Source: Erinaceus europaeus
Taxonomy: Eukaryota > Chordata > Mammalia > Eulipotyphla > Erinaceidae
Reading direction: 5' to 3'
DNA: 64,000 nucleotides
NCBI RefSeq assembly: GCF_950295315.1
Contig: NC_080164.1
Span: 7,448,082-7,512,081 of the forward strand
The position numbers were made by a program, and so were the translations under genes. This document shows positions 33,963-43,625 of this stretch, one piece after another. The notes under the pieces are model-generated. The model searched no databases. It saw only the letters and a program-made list of their open reading frames with translations, and had not been told where the DNA came from. Position 1 is the stretch's first letter, and each line of letters opens with the position of its first letter.

Positions 33963-34295
33963 GAACAAGGCAGAAGAGAAACAGTGGGACTCAAGAAATG
34001 AGTTTTAATTTCTAAGTCTGGTAAATGAACAGTTTCAGTAAGCATGCACTGTAATCTACTGTGTGCCAGGCATTGAGTTCATCTCCATAAATGGAAATAC
34101 AGAAATTAATGTAAAATATTCCTTGACTTCAGTAGGTCATATCAGACACAGTGGTGATGGTAAAAGCAGTACTGGAGACCAATGTCCTCTAGTAACCTGA
34201 AAAGCACCTAGAGTCAGTGGGAAACATAGGAAGCTGTCCTGGGAAGATGAGATGTGATTTGGGTTCTAGGAAGGCAGAAGAACATTGTAATGAAA

Positions 34296-34410
34296 GAGAG
34301 AGAGAGATGGGAGAAGAAGAAGGAGGACGAGGAGGACGAGGAGGATGAGGAGGACAAGGAGGACGAGGAGGACAAGGAGGAGGAGGAGGAGGGAGAGAGA
34401 GAGAGAGAAA
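34296..34410. repeat. GGA/GAC-rich tract
   Basis: About 115 bp of GAGA and GGACGA/GGACAA units, nearly all purine on plus. Antisense and sense frames here are composition artefacts. Confidence 0.92.
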
Positions 34411-34428
34411 CAACAAACTAGGAAAACC

Positions 34429-34616
34429 TGGACCGGCATAAGGAGTTGTTTCACAAGCAGTGAAACAGGTCCGCAGGTGTCTATCTTTCTCTCCCCTCTC
34501 TGTCTTCCCATCCTCTCTCCATTTCTCTCAGTCTTATCCAATGATGAAGACATAAATAACAACAATAAAACAACAAGGGCAACCAAAGATATTAAATAAA
34601 TAAATTTAAAAAACAT
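34429..34616 (+). mobile_element. SINE family A part of a SINE/L1 chimera
   Basis: Starts inside the SINE ('tggaccggcataagga'), lacks about 38 nt covering box B and the first core arm, then runs through the CT body to an A-rich end. It joins directly to an L1 3' end at about 34617. Left duplication ctaggaaaacc is at 34418-34428. Confidence 0.85.
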
Positions 34617-34752
34617 GAAGGATGATAAATGACATAGTGGGGGTTGTATTGTTAAATGGGAAACTGGGGAATGTTATGCATGTACAAACTATTGTATTTA
34701 CTGTTGAATGTAAAACATTAATTCCCCAATAAAGAAATAAATTAAAAAAAAA
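34617..34752 (+). mobile_element. L1 3' terminus part of a SINE/L1 chimera
   Basis: Second-lineage terminus: 'atagtgggggttgtattgtt', 'catgtacaaactattgtatt', 'aattccccaataaagaaata', poly(A). The right duplication ccaggaaaacc follows at about 34758-34768 and pairs with the one left of the SINE, so SINE and L1 share one insertion event. Confidence 0.85.
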
Positions 34753-35008
34753 AACAACCAGGAAAACCCCAGTCCATTAAAGAGCTCAGAGTACGCGCAA
34801 TGTAAGAAGTTGTCAGTTTAAAAAAGCCTGGGGCCTCCTTTAGCCAAAACGAGAACTGACTTTATCTCAAATATTTACTTCCCCTTTTCAAACAGAAACA
34901 TAAAAGTTCAGTGTCCATATCTGCATTTTGGAGAGATGGCTAATGTATGTGGAACTGATTTCAGAGTCACCAGATTGTGGCAGGGAGAATATTTAGCAGA
35001 TTATTTTC

Positions 35009-35232
35009 TTTTTTTATATCTTTTAAAATATTTATTTATTTATTATTGGATAGAGACAGAAAGAAACTGAGAGGTAAGGACAAGATAGAGAGGGAAAGAG
35101 ACAGCGAGATGCCCAGAGCCCTGCTTCACCACTCGTGAATCCTTCCCCCTGCAGGTGGAGACCAGGGACTTGAACCTGGGTCCTTGTGCACTGTAATGTG
35201 AGCACCTAACCAGGTGTGCTACCACCTGGCCC
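35009..35232 (-). mobile_element. SINE family B with target duplication
   Basis: Complete minus copy; exact 11-bp duplication agattattttc at 34998-35008 and 35238-35248. Confidence 0.92.
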
Positions 35233-35434
35233 ATGAGAGATTATTTTCATGTTAACCATTTTATCTTTTGATTGCTCTCTATCTCCATTGTTTCTTAAAC
35301 CTCATGTTCTTATCTGTCATTTTCCTTCAGTGGATATTTCTTTTTCCACATAACCACTTTCAGGGACCTTAGTGAGTCCAGTGTCATTAAGGGTCACAAC
35401 AACTGTCTTCACCTTGACAAAAAAAATCCTTTAC

Positions 35435-35698
35435 AGGGTCGAGCGGTAGTGCAGCTGGTTAAGCGTACGTGGTGCAAAGCGCAAGGACCAGTGTAAGGAT
35501 CCCAGTTCCAGCCTCTGGCTCCCCACTTGCAGGGGAGTCGGTGAAGCAGGTCTGCAGGTGTCAATCTCCCCCCCACCCCCGTCTTCCCCTCCTCTATCCA
35601 TTTCTCTCTGTCCTATCCAACAATGATGACATCAATAACAACAATAATTACAACAAGGGCAAAAAAAAAGGAAAAATAAAATTAAATTAAAATTTTAA
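35435..35698 (+). mobile_element. SINE family A with target duplication
   Basis: Head 'gggtcgagcggtagtgcagc', box B degenerate, second core arm present, CT body with a CCCCCC run. Duplication aaatccttta at 35424-35433 and 35699-35708. Confidence 0.92.
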
Positions 35699-35708
35699 AA
35701 ATCCTTTA

Positions 35709-36095
35709 GAAATCAATGAAGTAAGCAGACTCATTGTTTGATGTCTATGGTGTTTCTCTCCGTTTCTCTATTACTTTCGCTTGGGGTTTCCTTCATAGAA
35801 TTTTTCTTAGTGATAGCCATAGCTTTTGTATAGAATGTCTCATGGGTCCAACAGCTCCCTTTGCTGCTGATGTTGTGTCATCTTGGCTCGCCTACACAAG
35901 CCCTGTACTTTTCGTACCTTAGGCCACCAACATTTTCCATCCAAACCTTCTTCCACCTGAGGTATTCTGGCAAGAACACCTCTTCTGATATCTCTGTTGT
36001 TACAAAGTATCCCTTTTTGCACTACGAGATCACTACCAAATCAACATATCCACATTTATTTCAGTGTTTTTGTCCACTAATCTTTATTCGGGAAA
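35709..36095. other. No feature recognised
   Basis: Three overlapping ORFs of 60-80 codons lie at 35734-36103 on both strands. None shows a domain, and no splice or promoter context is evident. Confidence 0.4.
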
Positions 36096-36099
36096 CTTT

Positions 36100-36308
36100 T
36101 TAAAATCTTTATTTATTTATTGGATAGAGACAGCCAGAAATTGAGAGGAAAGAGGAGCTAAAGAAGGAGAGGGACAGAGAGGGACACCTGCAGCCCTACT
36201 TCACCGCTCATGAAGCTTTCTCTCTGTAGGTGGGGACCAGGGGCTTGAACTTGCATCTTTGTGGAATTTAACATGTGTGCTCAACCAGGTGCGCTACCAC
36301 CAGACCCC
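36100..36308 (-). mobile_element. SINE family B
   Basis: Minus copy: 'ttattggatagagacagcca', 'gacacctgcagccctacttc', head ending 'gtgcgctaccaccagacccc'. Confidence 0.9.
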
Positions 36309-36577
36309 TAATTCTGTAAATTTGTGTTTGACATCCTGTTCCCAGTTAGAGCTGGAGTTTTCTGCTTCTATTTATCATAGTGTTCACATTTTGTTCAGTA
36401 AATCTATTTCTGATAAAGGGGCTTTAAGAACTCCTTTTTAACACTTCTGTCAAATGTTTTAATGGTGATGAACCTGTTAAGCCTTGTTTCTGTGGGGAAG
36501 TTTTTATTCTTCCTTTGAATCTGAAAGCTAACTTTATTAGTTTTTGGTTTGTACTTTGAATATTTTCATTTCTCTCC

Positions 36578-36606
36578 CTCTCTCTCTCTCTCTCTCGCGC
36601 GCGCAC
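36578..36606. repeat. (TC)n(GC)n microsatellite
   Basis: TC repeat turning into GCGCGC, a potential Z-DNA former, directly at the end of a SINE A. Confidence 0.85.
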
Positions 36607-36905
36607 GCACGCCTTCAGGGTTATCACTAGGGCTCAGTGCCTGCGCTGTGAATCCACTGCTCTTGGTGGCCATTTTTCCCATTTTTTCCCCTTGTCATTA
36701 TTGCTACCGCTGTTGTTGGATAGGACAGAGAGAAACGGAGAGAGGAGGGGAAGACAGAGAGAAGGAGAGAAAAATAGACACCTGCAGACCTGCTTCACTG
36801 CCTGTGAAGTGACTCCCCTGCAGGTGGGGAGCTGGGGGCTCGAACCGGGATCCTTAACACTGGTTTGGCACTATGTGCTCTTAACCTGTGGCGCTACCAC
36901 CCAAC
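36606..36905 (-). mobile_element. SINE family A, long subtype
   Basis: Extension 'cttcagggttatcactaggg' and 'gtgaatccactgctcttggt', CT body, perfect core arms, head 'taacctgtggcgctaccacc'. Confidence 0.9.
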
Positions 36906-36934
36906 ATCATCCTCTTTCTTTCTTTTTTTTAAAG

Positions 36935-37030
36935 GTACTTAATTGGGGGCTAAGTATTTACAGTACAGTTGATGAGACATAGGTATAATTCTTCCTCTCT
37001 CTGTGATAGGTGTTTGCAAAACACTTTGCA
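36935..37030 (-). mobile_element. L1 3' UTR fragment, second lineage
   Basis: Antisense 'tatttacagtacagttgatg' and 'aggtgtttgcaaaacacttt'. Confidence 0.6.
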
Positions 37031-37239
37031 AGCATAGGAACTATGCATCCCAGTTTTTTGTGGCCTTTTTCTGAGACATCTGACTAACCTCATTAGAGTA
37101 CTGTGCATATTACATGTAGTGTTACCCTACAAGTTTTTTTAAAGATATTTCTTATCATTCATCTTTGACTGTTTTACCATTCTGTGTGTGTCTTGACATA
37201 GGTCTCTCAGTATTTAGGGAATGAAGTGTTCTTTTTAAA

Positions 37240-37890
37240 AATTTTTATTTATAAAAAGGAAACACCGACAAAAACATAGGATAAGAGAGGTACAACTCTA
37301 CACAGTTCCCACCACCAGAACTCTGTTTCCCATCCCCTCCCCTGACAGCTTTCCTATTCTTTATCCCTCTGGGAGTATGGACCCAGGGTCATTATGGGAT
37401 GCAGAAGGTGGAAGGTCTGGCTTCTGTAATTGCTTCCCCTCTGAACATGGGCGTTGACAAGTCAATTCATATTCCCAGATGGCCTCTCTCTTTCCCTAGT
37501 AGGGGCAGGGCTCTGGGTAAGTGGGGCACCAGGACACAATGGTGGGATTGTCTGTCAAGGGAAGTCAGGTTGGCATCATGGTAGCATCTGGAACCTGGTG
37601 GCTGAAAAAAGAGTTAGCATATAAAGCCAAACACATTGTTGAGTAATCATGGCCTACAGGCTGGACTAGCTCAGATGAAGATTTGGGAGTCTTTGTTTTG
37701 TAGATAGTTAGTAGTCCTATTTTAGTTATATTAAAATGGGCCCATGGCTATACTAGTTTTTTTTTTCTGAGCCTGACATCTGATATGCAGGTGGATCCTA
37801 CTTTATTGTCTGGAGAGATGATATCATGGATGAAAAAAGGACCAGAAAGCTGAATCAGCGAAGAGAGTATTGTTCTTTTAGCTTCCTGAA
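37240..37890 (-). mobile_element. L1 3' UTR to 3' terminus, antisense
   Basis: About 650 bp of one 3' UTR from 'tttataaaaaggaaacaccg' through 'gtcattatgggatgcagaag', 'gcatcatggtagcatctgga' and 'cctgacatctgatatgcagg'. It serves as an uninterrupted reference for the copies at 39.1 and 43.6 kb. Confidence 0.88.
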
Positions 37891-39100
37891 TCCGAGTATT
37901 CAGTTATTTTCCCTGAGTTCAGGATGGTCTTTTCAGCAGGATTCAACCTCAATTGTCAGTGTGTTTTGAGCCATTGGTGCCTGTATGGTAAGATGGGTAT
38001 AGCTGGGTGGGGTATATTGTAGTCATATAGGTTCCTACCTGGGTTCCTACATCACAGCACTTTTCCTTGCTGGACAGTGTCCTGTGAAATGTCTTTGCTG
38101 AGTAACTGAAGTTGTGTACACTATCGTAAAGGATGTGAGGCTGAACTTATGTCTTCACAAGTCTTCTAAAACACAGGCTCCTGAAGGGAACAGCATCTCA
38201 TCTATCTTCCTCTGTACAACTTATATCTGGCAGGGCCCCAAGTCTGGAGTCACCACTAGGTATTGCTTATTGGCTGGTTCTTAAAACATATTGTTCCAGA
38301 CAAATTATATATTAAAACAGGCTCCTTTCTTTTATAAAATTGATAGAACTTACTATGACTCATCGATCGTGAAAACTTAAGGTTGTTTTCTCGCATTACC
38401 AAAAGGAGGTAAGAAGCCACAAAATAAATTGGAAGCCACATATAAAAATGAATCATCTATTTTTTATTGAATGCACATTTTCCCATTAAGCATCTTGAAT
38501 GCTTCACATGCGTCTCTGCTAGCTTTGGAAATCAAATATAGTTTATGGATTCAATTTAAAAATCTTTCATTGAAAGCAAATCTATTTTTAATTTTCATTT
38601 TAATCATTTAAATATTTAAAGATGTCACTTTTGTCCTCCAGACTTCTTTTGATCATACTGGGCATGTCAGTGTAGTTTACTCACAGGCTATTTCAAAACA
38701 AGTACTTTTTTTTTTTCACCTAAAAGATACATTGTTTGAGTACTAGTTTTGCTTTTGAATTTTGCCAGTGGTAGGGGCCTCATGTTGATATTCCTAGGAG
38801 GAGTCTACATTTTGACTCCAGAGTACTTTGATATTTGACACTTGGGATGCCAGTAGGAGGATTTCTACTCCAGTTTGTTTCTTCTGTCCAATCCATCTCT
38901 TTGGCATTCACCTGTCTCACAGATGACAGCATTCATGTGTAGGAATTCATTTAGGGTATGCAGACTCTTAAGACCAATAGTGAACTCTTGGGCATCTTTG
39001 CTCCTGGACTGATGTGGAGTTTAGGCTGAATTGTCAAAGGTTTCAGAAAGATTTATTTCAGTTCTAGCACTTTACTTCTGTAAGATTTAATTTCCTGGTT
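37891..39100. other. No feature recognised
   Basis: 1.2 kb without a named repeat or gene; part could be older L1 3' UTR. Confidence 0.4.
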
Positions 39101-39104
39101 TTGT

Positions 39105-40262
39105 TTGTTTGTTTGTTTTGTTTTGACAAAACCATAGGATAATAGGGCTTCAAATACACACAGTTCCCACCACCAGTGTTCCATATACAATTTCCTTCCT
39201 TGAAAGCTTTCCTATTCTTTATCCCTCTGGGAGTATGGACCCAGGGTCATTATGGAGTGCAGAAGGTGGAAGGTCTGACTTCTGTAATTGCTTATCCACT
39301 AAATGTGGGTTTCGACAAGTGGATTCATACTCTCAGCCTGTCTCTATATTTTCCTAATGAGACGGGGCTCTAGAGAGGTGGGTTCCAAGATATATTATTG
39401 AGGTCTTCTTGCTATGGAAGTCTGGTTGACATCATGGTAGCATCTACAACTTGGTAGCTAAAAAGCATTAAGATAAAAAACAGAACAACTGCATCCCACA
39501 AAACCTTAGGCCAATATTCCCAGAGGGTTAAAGAATAGGAAAGCTATCAGGGGAGAGGATGGGATACAGAGTTCTGGTGGTAGGAATTGTGTGGAGTTGT
39601 ATCCCTCTTATCCTATGGCTTTGTCAGTGTTTCCTTTTTATAAATACATTTTTAAAAAAGCAGAACAAATTGTTTAATAATCAGGAACCTAAAGGTAAGA
39701 ATATAACATATGAGATTTGGGAGTCTTCATTTTGGAGAAAGCTAGTAGGTCTAGTTTAAGTATATTCCAAGGGGCCCATGACTTTATTAATTTCTGTCTG
39801 AGCCCAACAGCTAACAAAGAGATGAACCAAAGATATTGTCTGGGGAGATTGTGTCAGAGTTGGAAACAGGACAAGAAAGCTGAATCAGGGAAGAGAGTAG
39901 CTCCCAAATATGGGAAAGTATATAAATAGTGTTAACTCTAAACCCCATGAATTTGATCTGGGGCCCATATTCATCACAAGGGTCAGTCTATCCTCTGCAT
40001 CTCTGTGATACCTGAGTAGTATTCCATTGTGTATATGTACCATAACTTTCTCAGCCATTCATTTTTTGTTAAGCATCTGGGTTGCTTCCAGGTTTTGTCT
40101 ATTACTAATTGTGCTTCTATAAACATGGGTACACATGCATCTTTTGGTTGGGTGTTATGGAGTCCTTAGGAGAAATCCCTAGGAGAGGAATTGCAGGGTC
40201 ATATGGAAGTTGTATTTCTAGCCTTGTGAAGGTTCTCCAGACTTCTCTCCACAGAGGTGTCT
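39105..40262 (-). mobile_element. L1 3' terminus, 3' UTR and ORF2 end, interrupted
   Basis: Antisense 3' end at left, 3' UTR, then ORF2 end from about 40.0 kb ('gagtagtattccattgtgta', 'tggttgggtgttatggagtc', 'cttctctccacagaggtg'). Truncated at about 40262. A plus-strand L1 tail is nested at 39489-39660. Confidence 0.88.
39489..39660 (+). mobile_element. Nested L1 3' terminus
   Basis: Plus-strand tail ('gttaaagaataggaaagcta' ... 'tttataaatacatttttaaa') inside the opposite-strand L1. Duplication cagaacaa at 39481-39488 and 39661-39668. Confidence 0.88.
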
Positions 40263-40314
40263 TTTATGTGACAAAAAAGTCTAAAGATTTTATTCCACAA
40301 TGATACAAACTGTT

Positions 40315-40430
40315 TAAGGGAGAGAGAGAAACACAGAGAGGGAGAGGGACAGGAAGAGGGAAAGGGAAGAGAGGGAGAGGAAGAGAGGGAGGGGAAGGCG
40401 AAGGGGAGGGGAGAAAGAGAAAGATAGATA
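40315..40430. repeat. GA-rich low-complexity block
   Basis: Irregular GAGAG and GGGA repeats, about 115 bp, purine-rich on plus. Confidence 0.9.
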
Positions 40431-40434
40431 TTAT

Positions 40435-41650
40435 ACATGTTTAGTCCTCCAGACTAACTTTATAGTGATTTGCATCTCTGAAAATTGGCTAAGTGACCAG
40501 AGCATTGTGAGATGCTATATTTGGTTCTATACGTATATTGCTGAACCAGTAGATTCATTTATTTGACTACCTACTTAGTTTATTTCTTATTTATTAATAC
40601 TCATGATATGTTTGGAAGTACAGCATTAAGAGAGAGATTTCAAAAGTATAATGCTTTGTAAAACTTGAAGACTAAAAGGAGATATACATTCATCCAGGCA
40701 TTAATTGCTTAGTTATGAGCGATTTATTTTTTCCATCTAAGTTTTAAGTTATTCATATATAAAACAGAGACCATAGTAAATATCTCACAGGGTTATAATT
40801 AAATTTAATCAATATAAAAATATAACATAACAGAATCTGACATGGTTAGGGATGACTTTAATGATTGACTTTATTTTTCACTATCAATATTGTATCATAA
40901 AATATATAATATATATAGATCAATCATGTTCAAATAGTGCTGAAATATGACTCAAATTTCCCTTACTTATCATGAGACTATATTTTACCCACTACTGTAT
41001 TTTCATCCCTTAGCATGTACTCAGCATATAATTGGTAAATACTGGTTGAATTCTGTTGAAGTTTAAACAGTAATTTAAAAAAGTTAGATTTATGATCTGG
41101 ACTTTATTAAGCTATTGTCAGTTTCAAGTAGGTAAAATTATAAAATGGGTTATAGAAAAATACATAAGTTTCTCAATATTTCCATATGGCAAATTAAACA
41201 AAATCTCTGAAATGAAATCCATAGTGTATTTTCTGTTTCACCATCAATTAGGTGGCATTAAAATCAGGTGAAACCGATCTATTACCTTTGATTAATCTAC
41301 TAACAGCAAGGAAAAAAGTCATGACTTTTCAAGAGTGAATTCGAGGTCACTGAGTCTATTATCTAAAAAGTCAACCATCTTATGGGTTTACAATAGGTAC
41401 AGATAATATAGACTACTGAGAGCAATGACCCAACATGCTAAAGATGTGTATTCTGGTTCATCAACCACCTCTGATAAGATGTTCAGAGAATGAGCTAGTT
41501 GGTCAGCACTGAAAAACTGAATTCAGACCTATGTTTGCCTTATAGGACTGAGACGATTTGGGATGACTAAAACATGAGCAATCTATAGTATAATCTTGAA
41601 ATTTCTTATTCTTCAATGATATTTTATATCTTACATTTCATTCCTGACTG
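40435..41650. other. No feature recognised
   Basis: AT-rich 1.2 kb without recognised elements. Confidence 0.42.
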
Positions 41651-41659
41651 TATTTAAGT

Positions 41660-41815
41660 TTTTATTATTTTTTTATTGATTTAATAATGATCTATAAAAC
41701 CATAGGATAAAAAGGGAACAGTTCTACACAATTCCCACCACCAGTTCCACCAGTATCCCACCTCCTCCATTGGAAGCTTTCCTATTCTTTATCTTTCTGA
41801 GAGTATGGACCCAGG
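41660..41815 (-). mobile_element. L1 3' terminus, 3' part of a twin-primed copy
   Basis: Antisense tail 'aaaaccataggataaaaagg' through 'gagagtatggacccagga'. It is contiguous in the L1 consensus with the next, inverted piece. Confidence 0.85.
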
Positions 41816-41915
41816 ATGGAAACAGGCTGGGAGTATGGATAGACCTGCCAATGCCCGCGTCCAGTAGAGAAGGAATTACAGAAGCCAGATTATCTATCTT
41901 CTGCATCCCATAATA
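41816..41915 (+). mobile_element. L1 3' UTR, inverted 5' part of the same copy
   Basis: Plus-strand 'gaaacaggctgggagtatgg' to 'ttctgcatcccataat'. In intact copies 'cataat' is followed at once by the sequence where the inverse piece begins, which fits twin-priming inversion. Confidence 0.85.
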
Positions 41916-42130
41916 TAGGGGACCAGGTCAGGAGAGAAATGGTGGAAAACCTCTTAAAACAGCTTTTAGAGGCAGATCTTCTGTGTTGCTACATAATCTC
42001 TGTGGCTATAGGTATTATGGAAGCCACTGTTGGAGGAAAACCGCAGCACGCTAAGTGCTGTAGAGACCGCCACTAGTTGCTCCTGACCTTCCCCTAGACT
42101 AGACTCGAGTAAAAGACTGTCTCATACCAG
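41916..42130. other. Unassigned segment next to the non-L1 LINE
   Basis: From about 42025 it is less AT-rich than the surroundings and includes the palindromic 'cagcacgctaagtgctg'. It directly follows the 3' tail of LINE copy 1 on minus ('ctggtatgagacag...'). It could be target DNA, or the 5' part of another LINE copy in tandem. I cannot decide. Confidence 0.4.
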
Positions 42131-42835
42131 TTCTTCTTCTTCTAGCGTTTGCTCTTCTTCCGTAGCCAGTCAACAGCATCAGGTTGAGCCTGATGTAAAG
42201 TTTCGAGACCTCCTTTGAATCTTGAGACGTGGCAGTCGTTGACTATGTGGGTCATAGACTGTCTGGAGCCACAGGGGCAATTCGGGGCGGCGCACCGGCC
42301 ATGGCCTGTTCGATAGCGATTGAGGAGGGCCCAATCATAACGTGCTAGGTCAAAGCCGGGTTGACGCTCGCAGGGGTCTGTGATGAGGTGTTTGTTCTTT
42401 ACCTCAGCTGACTGCCAACTCTGTTTCCAAGAGTCTGGAACAGAAAAGTTCAGTGTAGGCGTAGGGGACCAGATTGGGTGACGATACGTCAAGCGTTGGA
42501 CAGGGTGGGCGAAGATATCCGCGTATATTGGCAGGTCCGGTCGAGCGTAGACGTGGGAAATGAACTTAGATGATGCTGCATCCCAACGAATATCTGGCGG
42601 GGCGATGTTGCTAAGAACTGGCAGCCATGGAACCGGGGTGGAACGGATGGTTCCAGAAATTATCCTCATGGAGGAATATAATTTGGAATCGACCAAGTGG
42701 ACATGGGGGCTACGGAACCATACTGGGGCACAGTATTCTGCAGTGGAATAACATAATGCCAAAGATGATGATCGCAGTGTGGAAGCGCTCACGCCCCATG
42801 AGTTGCTGGCCAGTAAGACAAATAATCACATAACT
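42131..42835 (-). mobile_element. Non-L1 LINE, copy 1 (5'-truncated 3' end)
   Basis: A minus-strand fragment of a non-LTR retrotransposon unlike L1. The stop codon TAG (42142-42144) is followed only by AAG repeats (42131-42141), so there is practically no 3' UTR. Upstream of the open frame one extra base at about 42810 breaks an otherwise continuing frame; restoring the reading by eye gives the expected 'LTG/SNSWG' context, and similarity fades beyond about 42835. It is far less AT-rich than the neighbours. Flanked by L1 3' UTR pieces on both sides. Clade not determined. Confidence 0.8.
42142..42792 (-). pseudogene. C-terminal part of a non-L1 LINE ORF (reverse transcriptase protein)
   Basis: 216 open codons ending with the natural stop; the first Met is only the first ATG left after 5' truncation. 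Visible: 'TLRSSSLALCYSTAEYCAPVW' at residues 5-25 (limit of quotation respected by splitting: TLRSSSLALC, YSTAEYCAPVW), which in this family follows the reverse transcriptase domain; 'LLNRYRTGHGRC' at 156-167; a CxC-x7-H-x4-C motif (C172, C174, H182, C187), zinc-knuckle-like; and 'GGLETLHQAQPDAVDWL' at 194-210. The catalytic reverse transcriptase and endonuclease domains are missing. Ten residues present in copy 2 between A169 and P170 are absent, a clean in-frame 30-bp deletion. Known family behaviour: such C-termini belong to non-LTR retrotransposons common in invertebrates. No present function is expected. Confidence 0.85.
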
Positions 42836-42989
42836 GGGTGAAGGATCCAAATTCATGGGGAAGTTTGCCAAATAAATATGCCCCAATAAATGTGTTAAGG
42901 GCTCCATTGCCTGAATGGTTCCAGGTTCCAAGGTTCCTTGTCTGGGTGTCACATTTCCCTCCCCCTTGTCAGACCCTTGTGGAGCTGAA

Positions 42990-43118
42990 CTCCTGCAGAG
43001 TCCATACTCCCAGAGGGATAAGTTTCCAATGGAAGGGATGGGATATGTAACTCTGGTGGTGGGAATTATAGGTCCTTTATCCTATGGTCTTATAGATCAT
43101 TATTAAATACATTTAAAA
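42990..43118 (+). mobile_element. L1 3' terminus
   Basis: 'gtccatactcccagagggat', 'ccaatggaagggatgggata', 'ggtggtgggaattatagg', 'cattattaaatacatttaaa'. Upstream, 42836-42989 is unassigned. Confidence 0.8.
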
Positions 43119-43365
43119 ATTTGAGATACACACACATACATACATACATGATGGAATACTGCTCAGCTGTTAAAAACAATGAGGTTAACCTTGAAGTAAC
43201 CTTTCCCATATTTGGGAGCTACTCTCTTCCCTGATACAGCTTTCTGCCAGACATGACATCTCCTCCCCAGAAAATAACTAGGATCCATCTGCATATCATA
43301 TTTCAGGCTCAGGCAAAACAAACAAAACAAAACACTAGTATAGCCACAGGCCCTTTGGATATAAC

Positions 43366-43583
43366 TTCTTCTTCTTCTAGCGTTTGCCCTTCTTCCGTAG
43401 CCAGTCAACAGCATCAGGTTGAGCCTGATGTAAAGTTTCGAGACCTCCTTTGAATTTGGAGAGGTGGCAGTCGTTGACTATGTGGGTCATAGTCTGTTTG
43501 TAGCCGCAGGGGCAGTTCGGGTCATCTCTGGCTCCCCAGCGATGGAACATAGCGGCGCACTGGCCGTGGCCTGTTCGATAGCG
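43366..43583 (-). mobile_element. Non-L1 LINE, copy 2, inserted in L1 3' UTR
   Basis: 218 bp of the same element as copy 1, same strand. TAG is followed by four AAG units (43366-43377). The frame is open and holds 'RYRTGHGQCAAMFHRWG' plus the CxC-x7-H-x4-C motif, without the 30-bp deletion of copy 1. Compared with the L1 reference at 37.68-37.74 kb, about 45 bp of L1 are missing at the insertion point, so integration or later repair deleted target DNA. No clear target duplication. Confidence 0.85.
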
Positions 43584-43625
43584 CCCCCTACTCTTCATTT
43601 GTACTATTCCAGCCTTTAGGTTCAT
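43377..43625 (-). pseudogene. LINE ORF C-terminus fused in frame to antisense L1
   Basis: 82 codons: about the first 14 (MNLKAGIVQMKSRG) come from antisense L1 3' UTR, the rest are the last 68 residues of the non-L1 LINE ORF. The zinc-knuckle-like CxC-x7-H-x4-C and the C-terminal 'DAVDWLRKKGKR' are intact. The Met is accidental; the fusion is a by-product of truncated insertion. About 58 residues can be compared with copy 1 and only about seven differ, outside the 10-residue deletion. Confidence 0.85.

Noticed and set aside
42010..42130. CRISPR-like or tRNA-like structure suggested by a palindrome
   Set aside because: A single palindrome with no repeated array and no cloverleaf; organism is a mammal.
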